From a virus, in the IMG/VR virus record IMGVR_UViG_3300026518_000001, positions 1 through 61,649 of that record: 61,649 nt of DNA. One strand, 5' to 3'. Within the stretch, counting starts at the first letter, position 1. Each line of letters begins with the position of its first letter. Below the pieces are notes generated by a model that worked only from the letters and a program-made list of their open reading frames with translations, was not told the DNA's origin and made no database searches. Position numbers and translations under genes: made by a program. Positions 22,007-30,946 of this stretch are shown piece by piece.

Positions 22007-22819
22007 ATGGCATGTGATAATGCTGACTTTGATATATCTAAATATATGATCTATATTAGAGATACAGATATAAGTGAACAAGAAGCTCAAAATATATTAC
22101 AAGATATATTGGATGAAGTATCATTTGATACTAAGATATTTAGAGATTTGTTTGTATTTGATATAGAAAATTGTGATAATGTATATGATACTAAAGCTTT
22201 ATATGATTTATCTCAATCATTAAAAGAAGAAGTAACAGGTGTAACATCTACTGATTATACAACTGAACAATTAATTAATATATTAGAAGGTAAAGAATTT
22301 TCAGATAGTAATAATAATGCAAATAATTGTTCTACTGGTGAATCACAAGATAGTGATACAGAAGATACAAATAACTCATTATGTCTTAATACATATCTTA
22401 ATATAATTGATCTTATGTGGTATGATAAAACAGATAGTAAGCAACCTATTAAATCAATTATATCGACTTGGTTCCAACAAGTAGGTAATGATATATATGA
22501 AGTAATACCAACTAAAGTTTCAAACGATACTGGTATACCTGAAAGTAATATAAATATTAATAATCCAATACCAGTTATTGGTTATGTATCTATAATACCT
22601 AATATATTTAAACTTACTTCTGATGATGAGAGAATATTAAGACAAGTATTAATAGCAGGATTAAAATATAAAGTAAGTGATATGTATCTTAATACAGCAA
22701 ATGAACAAGTAAGTAATTTACTTTACCAAAGATATTATAATGCTAAAAAACAATTAGCATTTAATTTTCCACAATTTGTTTCGAACCAAAGAGTTAAAAA
22801 TGAAGCGTGGAATATTTAA
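22007..22819 (+). CDS. putative head-tail connector/tail protein
   Basis: A 270-residue acidic protein. The position directly after terL matches the 30-kDa structural protein of N4 (gp67 area). The C-terminal part (DERILRQVLIAGLKYKVSDM, then YQRYYNAKKQLAFN) resembles helical adaptor proteins that sit under the portal; the middle contains a Ser/Asn/Asp-rich linker (about 95-125). The role in joining head and tail is inferred. Confidence 0.5.
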   Translation: MACDNADFDISKYMIYIRDTDISEQEAQNILQDILDEVSFDTKIFRDLFVFDIENCDNVYDTKALYDLSQSLKEEVTGVTSTDYTTEQLINILEGKEFSDSNNNANNCSTGESQDSDTEDTNNSLCLNTYLNIIDLMWYDKTDSKQPIKSIISTWFQQVGNDIYEVIPTKVSNDTGIPESNININNPIPVIGYVSIIPNIFKLTSDDERILRQVLIAGLKYKVSDMYLNTANEQVSNLLYQRYYNAKKQLAFNFPQFVSNQRVKNEAWNI

Positions 22820-22831
22820 AAGGATGATTAA

Positions 22832-23971
22832 ATGAATATTACAAATATGTATCAATATTTAAAAGATTATATTGATAAGAGAGTGTATTTAGCTAAAACT
22901 AATATACAACAATTATTTGATGACTATGAAGTTAAAACAGTTGCTGGAAATATTGATAATGTTAAAATTACTGGTGATAATATTAATCAAGTTAATATAG
23001 TATCAGATAGTATTGATAAAGTTATAAATGTTAATGATAATATAAATTATGTTATTAAAGTTGATAGTAATATGAATGATATTAATACTACAGCTACTAA
23101 TATAAATGATATTAACAATGTTTCATCTAATATTAATAATGTAAATACAGTATCTACAAATATAGATAATGTTAATATAACAAGTAATTATATAAATAAT
23201 GTTAATACTGTTAGTACTAATATAACTAATGTAAATACTGTAAACAATAATATAGTCAATGTTAATACTGTAGGTAATGATATTGATAATATAAATATTG
23301 TTTACGATAATATAAATAATGTTAATACGGTTAGTACTAATATAACTAATGTAAATACAATAGCTAATGATATAGCTAATGTTGATATTACAGCTAATAG
23401 TATTGATGATGTTAATACTTATGCTAAAACATATTATGGTCCATTAGATAGTGATCCAACAACTAGACCTGATGGTAGTGCAGTACAAATAGGTGATTTA
23501 TATTTTAATACTACTGTAAATAAAATGAGAGCATATGCAAACAATAATACAGGTTGGGTCTTAGCTAGTAGTGCTGTTAATGGAATATTGAAATCAGGAA
23601 GATTTACTGGTGATGGTTCTACTAAAGTATTTACTATTGAAGGTGGTTATGATGCTAATATGGGCATAGTTTATTTAAATGGTACTGAAGTAACTCAAGA
23701 TGTAGATATTAGTGATGGTAGTACAATAGTATTTAATACAGCTCCAGCAGATGGAGATACTGTTGATTATGTTATGTTTGGATCTTTTCAATTAGTTAAT
23801 GCAGTTGACCTAAATAGTTCTCAAACTGTAGTTGGATCAAAAACATTTAGCAAAGATATTAATATTGAAGATGAAAATAATGGATTAGTATTAATTGATA
23901 GAAGTGATACAACTAAAAAATATAGATTATATGTTGATAATGGTAATCTTGGAATAGAGGAGGTAGTATAA
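22832..23971 (+). CDS. tail fibre protein with Asn-Val repeats
   Basis: A 379-residue fibre. After a short helical start (about 1-35), residues 40-205 are a tandem repeat of the form I-N-N-V-N-T-V-S-T-N-I, about 12-13 residues per unit, typical of trimeric shaft domains of podovirus fibres. Then come YYGPLDSDPTTRPDGSAVQI and LYFNTTVNKMRAY, a fold found in many fibres, and a beta-rich end with VVGSKTFSKDI. It probably attaches to the virion through its N-terminus and holds receptor-binding parts downstream. Confidence 0.8.
   Translation: MNITNMYQYLKDYIDKRVYLAKTNIQQLFDDYEVKTVAGNIDNVKITGDNINQVNIVSDSIDKVINVNDNINYVIKVDSNMNDINTTATNINDINNVSSNINNVNTVSTNIDNVNITSNYINNVNTVSTNITNVNTVNNNIVNVNTVGNDIDNINIVYDNINNVNTVSTNITNVNTIANDIANVDITANSIDDVNTYAKTYYGPLDSDPTTRPDGSAVQIGDLYFNTTVNKMRAYANNNTGWVLASSAVNGILKSGRFTGDGSTKVFTIEGGYDANMGIVYLNGTEVTQDVDISDGSTIVFNTAPADGDTVDYVMFGSFQLVNAVDLNSSQTVVGSKTFSKDINIEDENNGLVLIDRSDTTKKYRLYVDNGNLGIEEVV
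22955..23420 (+). repeat. tandem repeats coding the fibre shaft
   Basis: About twelve degenerate units of 33-39 bases built on AATATAAATAATGTTAATAC encode the INNVNTV-type shaft. Two longer stretches (near 23200 and 23325, GTTAGTACTAATATAACTAA) are almost identical, indicating recent unit duplication or recombination. Confidence 0.75.
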
Positions 23972-23972
23972 G

Positions 23973-24314
23973 ATGGGTAAATTAGTCGCAGATTATTTAA
24001 ATGTTAAGAATGATAATGGAATTGTTAAAGATTTAAGTGGAAATATTATTGGAATTGGAGGAGATAATTACTCTTGGGTAGATGAAACAAATAACAGGGA
24101 TTTAGGTACGACTTATACTAATGACAATGGTACACCGATAATTGTAAATGCTTATATAGTAGATAGTAATACAAATGCGTATATTGAAGTTGATAGTTTA
24201 AAAATAGCGTATACATATCCAAATGAATGGGAGTGTTTAACTTTTATTGTTCCAAATGGAAGTACTTATACATTTAATGGGACAGGTTTAAATGCTGTTA
24301 TAGAATTTAAATAA
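23973..24314 (+). CDS. small tail/fibre-associated protein
   Basis: A 113-residue beta-rich protein starting MGKLVADYLNVKNDNG. It has the look of a fibre tip or a small decorating beta-domain (VDETNNRDLGTTYTNDN, then a jelly-roll-like Tyr/Thr-rich end). It lies between a fibre and a DUF4376-like gene. TTGGATC words are absent here, unlike the flanking structural genes, which suggests exchange of a receptor-binding module. Confidence 0.55.
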   Translation: MGKLVADYLNVKNDNGIVKDLSGNIIGIGGDNYSWVDETNNRDLGTTYTNDNGTPIIVNAYIVDSNTNAYIEVDSLKIAYTYPNEWECLTFIVPNGSTYTFNGTGLNAVIEFK

Positions 24315-24321
24315 AGGATAA

Positions 24322-24825
24322 ATGATGATTTATTATAAAGATACAAACAATAATTTATATGCTTTTAATGATAATACAAAGCAAGAAATTATTGATAGAA
24401 TTGCTAAAAAACACAATACAACTTTATCATTGATTACAGAAAAAGAATATAAACAATTAAAAGCTCCTACATTAGAGCAACTAAAAAATAGAAAGAAAAA
24501 TGAAATAAATAAAATTTATAACATTAAATCACAAGAACCAATTGAGTATCAATTAGACTCTAGTCATAATTATACTTTCCAAGCAGATAGCAAGTCGCAA
24601 GACATATTAACAAAAGTTATTACTTCTGCTCCTGTAGGTTTTAAAATTGATTGGTCAGATATTGATAATAATCTAATTAATTTGACATTAGATAATCTAA
24701 AACAATTAGCAGAATTAATTTTAACTAGAAGTCAAAAACTATTTATTAAGAAAGTTACTCTTAAGAAGCAAGTAGATTCTGTTGGATCTAAAAAAGAATT
24801 AGAAAATATTAAATGGATAGATTAA
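24322..24825 (+). CDS. DUF4376-like tail fibre assembly protein, copy 1
   Basis: A 167-residue protein with the pattern of DUF4376 proteins that accompany phage fibres: a variable start, a basic helix (TLEQLKNRKKNEINK), YTFQADSKSQDILTKVI (about 89-105), DWSDIDNNLINLTLDNLKQL, and an ELENIKWID end. The last stretch parallels ELSEIKWD in the gene at 25842-26381, so the two are paralogues. It probably helps the adjacent fibre fold or trimerise. Confidence 0.65.
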   Translation: MMIYYKDTNNNLYAFNDNTKQEIIDRIAKKHNTTLSLITEKEYKQLKAPTLEQLKNRKKNEINKIYNIKSQEPIEYQLDSSHNYTFQADSKSQDILTKVITSAPVGFKIDWSDIDNNLINLTLDNLKQLAELILTRSQKLFIKKVTLKKQVDSVGSKKELENIKWID

Positions 24826-24854
24826 TTTCTTCCATTTTATAAAAAGGATATTAA

Positions 24855-25826
24855 ATGATAAGTAAAAATATTATAAATGCAGATACTGTAAATATAGGTT
24901 ATATTAATTTTAAGAATAGAATTATAAATGGTGACTTTCAAGTTTGGCAAAGAGGAGAAGATATAACTATATCTAAACAAAATGGATATATAGGTGTAGA
25001 TAGGTTTATTACTTGGCAAACAGGAGAAGACAGTAATGGAAATACTACTGGTGCAGTATGTGATATAGAGAATAAGAAAGAATATGATGGACAAGATATT
25101 GTTAGTTCTTATTATATTAGTAATACGGATACAACAGTAACTAATACTAAATTTGGAGTAACACAGCGTGTAGAACCATTAAATTATTGGGATTTAATAA
25201 ATAAAAAAATAACAATTAGTTTTTGGATTAAGACTAATAAAACTAATATAAATTTGTATACACAACATGACTATATAGATAGTAACGGAAATGAAATAGG
25301 TGAATCTATTTATTCAGAAGATATTTCTATTCAATCTGATACATGGACTAAAATAGAAAGAACTATTACTCTATCTTCTGCTAATTACACAACAATAGAT
25401 GATGAAGTATCTACAGAATTATTTGCAGTTTCTATATCTAATATTGCTGATAATGATTATATACAATTAAAACAAGTGCAAGTGGAAGAAGGTGATATAG
25501 CCACTGAATTTGAAAAAATTCCTTATGATCTTCAATTACAAAGGTGTATGAGATATTATGAATGGTTCCATATTGACTATACTAGTTATGATAATGCTAA
25601 TGCCAGTAATTATACTAGTACTATATTTTTTAAAACTCAAAAAAGAACACTACCGTCAATTACATGTGTGTATGCGTATGATGAATCAACTACACAACAA
25701 TTAAATTCATATAGTATTGATACTATAACAACTCAAAATGCTAGAATTTATAATCACTCAGCTGCTTCAGGATGGGGTGATAATAAACATATGCATTTTG
25801 CTGGAACAATTGATGCAGAACTATAA
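24855..25826 (+). CDS. receptor-binding tail fibre/spike protein
   Basis: A 323-residue protein with the NRIINGDFQVWQRG start (about 21-34) and GVDRF that mark many phage receptor-binding proteins, a carbohydrate-binding-like beta-sandwich (about 25-220) ending KQVQVEEGDIATEFEKIPYD, and a QRCMRYYEWF connector to a C-terminal beta domain. It should recognise a host surface sugar or protein. TTGGATC words are nearly absent, so this host-range gene may have been swapped in lately. Confidence 0.75.
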   Translation: MISKNIINADTVNIGYINFKNRIINGDFQVWQRGEDITISKQNGYIGVDRFITWQTGEDSNGNTTGAVCDIENKKEYDGQDIVSSYYISNTDTTVTNTKFGVTQRVEPLNYWDLINKKITISFWIKTNKTNINLYTQHDYIDSNGNEIGESIYSEDISIQSDTWTKIERTITLSSANYTTIDDEVSTELFAVSISNIADNDYIQLKQVQVEEGDIATEFEKIPYDLQLQRCMRYYEWFHIDYTSYDNANASNYTSTIFFKTQKRTLPSITCVYAYDESTTQQLNSYSIDTITTQNARIYNHSAASGWGDNKHMHFAGTIDAEL

Positions 25827-25841
25827 TAAAAGGAGATTTAA

Positions 25842-26381
25842 ATGGTTAAATTAAAACAAGAAATAAAAAAAGAGTTTAATACTCAATTAAATAAAAATGA
25901 ATATAAAATAGTATTAACTGGATACGAATTAAACGGGATTAATATCCCTTTGGATCCAAACAATAGATACTATAAAAAGGTACAAGAACTAATCTTAAAA
26001 GGAGAAGTTCCGGAATATCAATATACAGAAAAAGATGTAATATCATATATTAAATCAGAAAAGATAGAAGTATTCAAAAGTAAAAGAAAACAATTAACTA
26101 ATAATATAGTTATTACTTTAACTACTGGTGAAGAATTAAATGGAGATGAAGTTAGTCAAAGTAGATTACTTAGAGCATTTAATTTACTTGATGATACATC
26201 AACTGTTAATTGGATCGATGCTAATAATAATTTAGTTACATTAGATAAAACAAAGATCCAACAATCATTAACTAAAGCAACAGAAGAACAATCTAATATA
26301 TTTGTTACTTATAATAAATATAGAGATCAAGTAAATACTGCAACTACACAAGATGAATTAAGTGAAATAAAATGGGATTAA
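25842..26381 (+). CDS. DUF4376-like tail fibre assembly protein, copy 2
   Basis: A 179-residue paralogue of the protein at 24322-24825. Matching elements are a basic helix (IEVFKSKRKQLTNNI), ITLTTGEELNGDEVSQSRLL, a TVNWIDANNNLVTLDKTKIQ block and the ELSEIKWD end. It pairs with the receptor-binding protein upstream, giving two fibre-plus-assembly modules in a row. Its end overlaps the next gene's start by ten bases. Confidence 0.65.
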   Translation: MVKLKQEIKKEFNTQLNKNEYKIVLTGYELNGINIPLDPNNRYYKKVQELILKGEVPEYQYTEKDVISYIKSEKIEVFKSKRKQLTNNIVITLTTGEELNGDEVSQSRLLRAFNLLDDTSTVNWIDANNNLVTLDKTKIQQSLTKATEEQSNIFVTYNKYRDQVNTATTQDELSEIKWD

Positions 26382-26707
26382 AATATAGTGATGTAAAACT
26401 TCAACCATTAAAGTCTAATAGATTTAAGGTAATAGAATATTTTAATTATAAAGATATAATTATACATTCTGGTTTTAGAAGTGATGGAGCAAGTGTACCA
26501 AGAATATTTTGGTGCTTGTTTCCACCTAACAGAACTGATTACTTACCTTGTGCTATTATTCATGATTATCTTTGTGATAAAGAAGAATATAAAAAAGCAG
26601 ATGAATATTTTAAACAATGTTTAGAAGATTTAAAAGTAGATAAGTTTAGTAGAACTCTAATGTATTATGCAGTTAGAGTTTATCATAAGATAAGATACAA
26701 TAAATAA
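26372..26707 (+). CDS. DUF1353 protein at start of lysis cassette
   Basis: A 111-residue protein with the DUF1353 pattern: SGFRSDGASVPRIFW (about 33-47), IIHDYLCDKEEYKKAD (His-Asp at about 63-64) and MYYAVRVYHKIRY at the end. DUF1353 genes often sit beside phage holins and endolysins, and the conserved Asp, His and Asp suggest a hydrolase or peptidase role at lysis, not proven. It is followed by a holin after ten bases. Confidence 0.75.
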   Translation: MGLKYSDVKLQPLKSNRFKVIEYFNYKDIIIHSGFRSDGASVPRIFWCLFPPNRTDYLPCAIIHDYLCDKEEYKKADEYFKQCLEDLKVDKFSRTLMYYAVRVYHKIRYNK

Positions 26708-26717
26708 AGGATTATTA

Positions 26718-27107
26718 ATGGGTGGTATATTAGCAAGTTTAGTTCCTAACGTAGTTAATAAAGTTATGGATTTAGTTGGGTCTAAGTTTCAAACAGATGA
26801 TGAAAAAAAACAAGCTGAAGCTAAGATCCAACAAGCAGTACAACAACAAATACAAAATGCTTGGGAACAAGAACAAGAACAATTAACTGAAAGAATGAAA
26901 TTAGATATGGCTAGTGATAGTTGGTTAAGTAAGAATGTAAGACCATTAACATTAATTTATTTAATGATGTTATTTACATTAGCATTCTTTAGAGATGTAC
27001 CAGAACAAACTCTACAATTACTTCAATCATTACTAATGACAGTATTTGTATTCTACTTTGGATCTAGAACATTAGAAAAAATTACTAAGATAGTTAAAGA
27101 CAAATAA
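26718..27107 (+). CDS. holin of the GTA-type 3TM family
   Basis: A 129-residue membrane protein. A Gln-rich coiled start (about 20-60) leads to SWLSKNVRPLTLIYLMMLFT (about 73-92) and a second hydrophobic segment (LLMTVFVFYFGSRTL). W-x-x-x-x-RPL followed by two membrane spans is the pattern of the GTA holin family. It should permeabilise the inner membrane for the endolysin. It lies between the DUF1353 gene and a possible glycosyltransferase-like gene, two genes from a second holin-like gene. Confidence 0.75.
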   Translation: MGGILASLVPNVVNKVMDLVGSKFQTDDEKKQAEAKIQQAVQQQIQNAWEQEQEQLTERMKLDMASDSWLSKNVRPLTLIYLMMLFTLAFFRDVPEQTLQLLQSLLMTVFVFYFGSRTLEKITKIVKDK

Positions 27108-27127
27108 AAACAATATAAGGAAGAACA

Positions 27128-27928
27128 ATGAATTTAGTTATAAACTTTAAGAACCAAATAGGATTTAGACAAAACTTTACCATTGATTTAAAAATGTTAA
27201 AGATTAGTATTAAACAATGGAATAGATTGTATGAACCAAAGATAGATAAAACATTCATAGTTGGATCATATACTGACAAAGAAATAGAAGATATTATTAC
27301 ATATCTATCAAAACAATTTATAGACAGATTTAATATTAAGATACTTAATGCTGGATCTATTCCAGTACAATTTAATACTAATAAAATTAGTAGAGTTAAT
27401 TATCAAATGATTAAAGCTTGGGAATATATTAAAGAACCATTTATATTAGGTACTAATGATATATTCCCTATTAAAAAGATATACGACAAATATCTAAATA
27501 AAGAATATAAAGTTAAATATAAAGACTATACAAATATAAAAGAATTATCTTTAAAAGAACCAAATAAAGTGCATTGGCTAACTCATCAATGGATATATGC
27601 AATAGATTACTTTAGAAACAAATATAACTTTGATAGTAAAACAATATATGAATTACATAATGCTTATGTAGTTAATAAAGAGTTTATGGACTTCTATCTA
27701 AGTGATAGCAATCTTTGGATCCAAATAGGTAGAGATATAGTAATAGCTTTATGGTTAAAAATGAATGGTAAAGAAATACTAAGTGATGAAGAGTTTTGTA
27801 AAGTAACATTTGATAGTAATAAATTACAAATAAATAAAAATGATTTAAAGAAACTTAAGATGTTAAATGTTACATTACCTAATCATCCTGATAGTGTTAA
27901 ATTGTTAAAGAAAGTACTATTAAAGTAA
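27128..27928 (+). CDS. possible glycosyltransferase-like protein
   Basis: A 266-residue protein that is only partly recognisable. An N-terminal alpha/beta part has FIVGSYTDKEIEDII, and about residues 90-120 FILGTNDIFPIKKIYD is reminiscent of the N-D-D strand in capsule-type (Stealth-like) or small phage glycosyltransferases; ELHNAYVVNKEFMDFY follows. If so it could modify the host envelope or virion sugars. Its position inside the lysis cassette is odd. Function remains uncertain. Confidence 0.35.
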   Translation: MNLVINFKNQIGFRQNFTIDLKMLKISIKQWNRLYEPKIDKTFIVGSYTDKEIEDIITYLSKQFIDRFNIKILNAGSIPVQFNTNKISRVNYQMIKAWEYIKEPFILGTNDIFPIKKIYDKYLNKEYKVKYKDYTNIKELSLKEPNKVHWLTHQWIYAIDYFRNKYNFDSKTIYELHNAYVVNKEFMDFYLSDSNLWIQIGRDIVIALWLKMNGKEILSDEEFCKVTFDSNKLQINKNDLKKLKMLNVTLPNHPDSVKLLKKVLLK

Positions 27929-27938
27929 AGGATTAATA

Positions 27939-28619
27939 ATGGTTAAATTAGGTGAACATATAGTTATATTTTGTATATTAATAATAATATTATTTAATAT
28001 AATATTTAATATTACATATAAAACAGTAATAGAACAATCAATGTATGATCAAAATAAATTAGCATTAAAGCATTTTAAAACTTGTTATAAAGATGTAAGT
28101 GGAAAACCTATTGATAGAATTAATAAATGTTTATCTAATAGTTTAACATCTGATCCAACTGGTGATGCATTTGTTGTGGATATTAAAAGTATGAGAGTTA
28201 TATGGGATAATAGTATAGATTGTAAAACTGATAAGACAATGTATCTTACAAAAGATAGTATTTGTAAATTAGCAAGTAATCAAAAAAGTTGTATTAACTT
28301 ATCAAATAACATACATAAAGGATATGATTCATATGGTAAATGGTATTTTGATAATAGTGCAGAATTAGATGATTGGATAATATTACCAGATGATACTCAT
28401 AATTTTGATGGAAGTTTAAGAGCAGAAAAAGGTATAGTATCTCAATATGCTGTAGTTCAAGGAAATCAATATGATGAATATACTAGATATTTTAAATATT
28501 TACCTTTAATAGTTAATATAGGTACAGTAATAATATTATTATTTTTATTAATTATATTTACATTATTTACTCAAATAAAAGAATATAATAATAATTTTGA
28601 ATGTAAATATAAAGGTTAA
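27939..28619 (+). CDS. periplasmic-domain membrane protein in lysis cassette
   Basis: A 226-residue protein with membrane spans at both ends (about 8-28 and about 191-212) and a 160-residue periplasmic loop containing several cysteines that could pair, suited to the oxidising periplasm. Between holin genes such a two-ended anchor could be a spanin-like or superinfection-exclusion factor, although spanins usually have a lipobox that I do not see. Not assigned to a family. Confidence 0.5.
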   Translation: MVKLGEHIVIFCILIIILFNIIFNITYKTVIEQSMYDQNKLALKHFKTCYKDVSGKPIDRINKCLSNSLTSDPTGDAFVVDIKSMRVIWDNSIDCKTDKTMYLTKDSICKLASNQKSCINLSNNIHKGYDSYGKWYFDNSAELDDWIILPDDTHNFDGSLRAEKGIVSQYAVVQGNQYDEYTRYFKYLPLIVNIGTVIILLFLLIIFTLFTQIKEYNNNFECKYKG

Positions 28620-28624
28620 TTATT

Positions 28625-28984
28625 ATGCAAAATAATATTGATAGTAATATTATATTACAAATATTACAAGCTATAAAAGATATTCTTATAGGTTTATTTG
28701 GCGGTGTAGTAGGATATTTAATTAAATATAAAAGTATGAAAGAAAAAGATCCAACGCATCTATTTTCATTTAGTATGTTATTTATTAATATAATAATAGG
28801 TGGTTTTACAGCATACACATTTGGATCAGTGATAAATATAGATTATAAATATAGAGATTTTATATTAGGAGCTGTTGGAGTAGCTAGTTATCCAATAATG
28901 TTGTTTATAGAAAGTAAAGCACTAACACTAATATTATTAAAAATATCTAAAATGTTTAATATAGATATGAAGGATTTAAAATGA
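28625..28984 (+). CDS. second holin/antiholin (LydA-like)
   Basis: A 119-residue protein with three membrane spans (about 18-33, 46-66 and 78-100) and a short charged end. GLFGGVVGYLIKY in the first span resembles LydA-type phage holins. Together with the GTA-type holin at 26718 it would give a holin/antiholin pair. It is six bases downstream of the periplasmic-domain protein and 134 bases before the lysozyme. Confidence 0.6.
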   Translation: MQNNIDSNIILQILQAIKDILIGLFGGVVGYLIKYKSMKEKDPTHLFSFSMLFINIIIGGFTAYTFGSVINIDYKYRDFILGAVGVASYPIMLFIESKALTLILLKISKMFNIDMKDLK

Positions 28985-29026
28985 ATAAGTTCCAATTAAA
29001 ATGGATTAAAAGTAAGTATTTTTATA

Positions 29027-29125
29027 ATGTATCAAAATGATATGTTGAATATATTAAAAAAATATATAAATAAATATGGTTATATTAAAACATTTAATAA
29101 ATATAAAAAAGGAAAAATATGCTGA
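29027..29125 (+). CDS. possible 32-residue basic peptide before lysozyme
   Basis: The gap before the lysozyme holds two possible micro-genes. One is a 19-codon frame overlapping the holin stop (from 28981). The other, listed here, begins MYQNDMLNILKKYINKYGYI; it overlaps the lysozyme start and contains its AAAAAGG ribosome site. A weak upstream site makes translation uncertain. Confidence 0.3.
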   Translation: MYQNDMLNILKKYINKYGYIKTFNKYKKGKIC

Positions 29126-29523
29126 AATTAATAGAACAAATAAAACAAGATGAAGGATTTAGAGGAATGCCTTATAAAGATCCAAAAGGTAATCTTACAA
29201 TCGGCTTTGGTACTTTATTACCAATTACTAAACAAGAAGCTGAATACTTATTAGTTAATAGACTAACTGTTATTATTAATGAAATGAAACAAAAATGTTT
29301 AGTGTATGATAAATTACCACAACAAGCGAAAGAAGTATTAAACAATATGGCTTACAATTTAGGTGTTCCTAAGTTATGTGGATTTAAGAAGATGTGGAGA
29401 GCATTAGAAGATGGTAATTATCAAGCAGCAGCAGCAGAAATGTTAGATAGTAAATGGGCAATAGAAGTAAAAGATAGAGCTATTAAATTAGCTAATCAAA
29501 TGAAAAATATAAAAGGAGATTAA
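29119..29523 (+). CDS. endolysin, T4-type lysozyme (GH24)
   Basis: A 134-residue glycoside hydrolase family 24 lysozyme. The catalytic triad is visible as Glu12, Asp21 and Thr27 with the exact E-x8-D-x5-T spacing, followed by IGFGT and later NNMAYNLGVPKLCGFKKM, a normal family pattern. No signal peptide is present, so it depends on a holin to reach the peptidoglycan. It is the final gene of the lysis cassette. Confidence 0.9.
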   Translation: MLKLIEQIKQDEGFRGMPYKDPKGNLTIGFGTLLPITKQEAEYLLVNRLTVIINEMKQKCLVYDKLPQQAKEVLNNMAYNLGVPKLCGFKKMWRALEDGNYQAAAAEMLDSKWAIEVKDRAIKLANQMKNIKGD

Positions 29524-29525
29524 TA

Positions 29526-30407
29526 ATGCTTATATCAAGATACGAACCATGTGTAATTGGACTAATAGATAAGATCATATCTTTTGGATCTTTTGAGAAA
29601 GATGGTAGTTATCCATATGTATATAATAATAGTCAAAATACTATTGTATTACAAGATTTAGATGATCAATTATTAGGTGTAACTAATAATATAATAGATA
29701 ATTATAAAACATTATCATATAAAGATAATAAATCATATATACCTATTTTGAATCAACAAATAAAATATGAAGTATTGGATCAGATATCTAAGAATAATAA
29801 TTGTAGAATAACATTATTAACTGTTGTAGAGTTTTATAAACAAATATTACCTAATGTTGATAGTAATGGTATTTTAATGTTAGGATTTAGATATGATACT
29901 GAAAAAGATTCAAGTGGTAATATTACTAAATATAAAACTATTGGTATTAGAGGTAAATTTGGATTAAATAACAATATATATGGTATTAGTTTATGGGCAG
30001 AAGCATTACAATATGATGTAAGTGATATTAATAATATAACTATTACTTCATTAAATAAAAGTAATGTAGTATTTTATGAATATGATTATAAAGTAAATAA
30101 TTATACTATTAACATGAATTTTAATTATGATTCTACAAATAATGAATTAGATTGTTATATTGGATCAGTAGAAAAAGATATTAATGGTAATAAATATATT
30201 GATAATACATTTACTATTAATTGTGATGATAATAATGCTTCATTTGATCCAAGTAAGATAGAAGAATGTATTACTACTGGAGATAGAAATAAACAGACAT
30301 CATTTAGTTATTTTCATATAAAAACATTTAATGATGTATTAACTGATAGTGAAGCAGAAAATCAAAGTAAAATATTAGTAACAGTTGAAGGAGTTAAGTA
30401 TGTATGA
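29526..30407 (+). CDS. putative tail/structural protein
   Basis: A 293-residue, beta-rich protein with no motif recognised. Long stretches alternate Tyr/Asn/Asp turns with strands (GTRGKFGLNNN-like turns, YKVNNYTINMNFNYDS). It lies between lysis and portal genes, in the part of the N4 map that encodes tail appendage and sheath proteins, so a tail role is likely. Its stop overlaps the next ATG. Confidence 0.5.
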   Translation: MLISRYEPCVIGLIDKIISFGSFEKDGSYPYVYNNSQNTIVLQDLDDQLLGVTNNIIDNYKTLSYKDNKSYIPILNQQIKYEVLDQISKNNNCRITLLTVVEFYKQILPNVDSNGILMLGFRYDTEKDSSGNITKYKTIGIRGKFGLNNNIYGISLWAEALQYDVSDINNITITSLNKSNVVFYEYDYKVNNYTINMNFNYDSTNNELDCYIGSVEKDINGNKYIDNTFTINCDDNNASFDPSKIEECITTGDRNKQTSFSYFHIKTFNDVLTDSEAENQSKILVTVEGVKYV

Positions 30408-30945
30408 TACAGAACAAATAAGTGAAGTATTTGATGTTCTAGTTAATAAAATAAAACAAGAACTTGATGATCAATATACAAGAGGTAGATTAAAGGGTAC
30501 TGACTATGCAAATGTATATAGTAACTTAATGAATACTGCATTACAGTTAGCTAACCAATCTCCAATTAATGAATCACAAGTAAATAAAAACAATGAAGAT
30601 ATATTATTAATAAAAAAACAAGAAGAATTAACTAATTCTCAAACATTAAAAACTGATAGTGAACGAAATATTGATGAAGAACAATCTAATAAAAATTTAG
30701 TTATTAAAGATGAACAGGCTAATAATTTAAGAAAAGATACTGAAGTTAAAGATGCTCAAATAAAGTTTACAGAAAGACAAACTAAAGGTTTTGATGATAA
30801 TATTAAAATTAAATTATTCTCAGCTCAATTAGGTACTTGGGGTACTATGTTTAGTGCTGGAGCATTATCAGAAAAACCTAAGATTATTAGCGATGATGAA
30901 ACATCTAGATTATATGATTCATTTAAAAGTGAGTTAAGTATATAA
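30400..30945 (+). CDS. helical virion-region protein
   Basis: A 181-residue mostly helical protein starting MYDTEQISEVFDVLVNKIKQ. A Gln/Asn/Lys-rich central helix (about 70-130) looks like a coiled coil. An in-frame TTG at 30385 would add five residues, but the ATG at 30400 sits right behind GAAGGAG and overlaps the upstream stop, so I chose it. It directly precedes a large membrane-segment tail protein; probably structural. Confidence 0.55.
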   Translation: MYDTEQISEVFDVLVNKIKQELDDQYTRGRLKGTDYANVYSNLMNTALQLANQSPINESQVNKNNEDILLIKKQEELTNSQTLKTDSERNIDEEQSNKNLVIKDEQANNLRKDTEVKDAQIKFTERQTKGFDDNIKIKLFSAQLGTWGTMFSAGALSEKPKIISDDETSRLYDSFKSELSI

Positions 30946-30946
30946 T

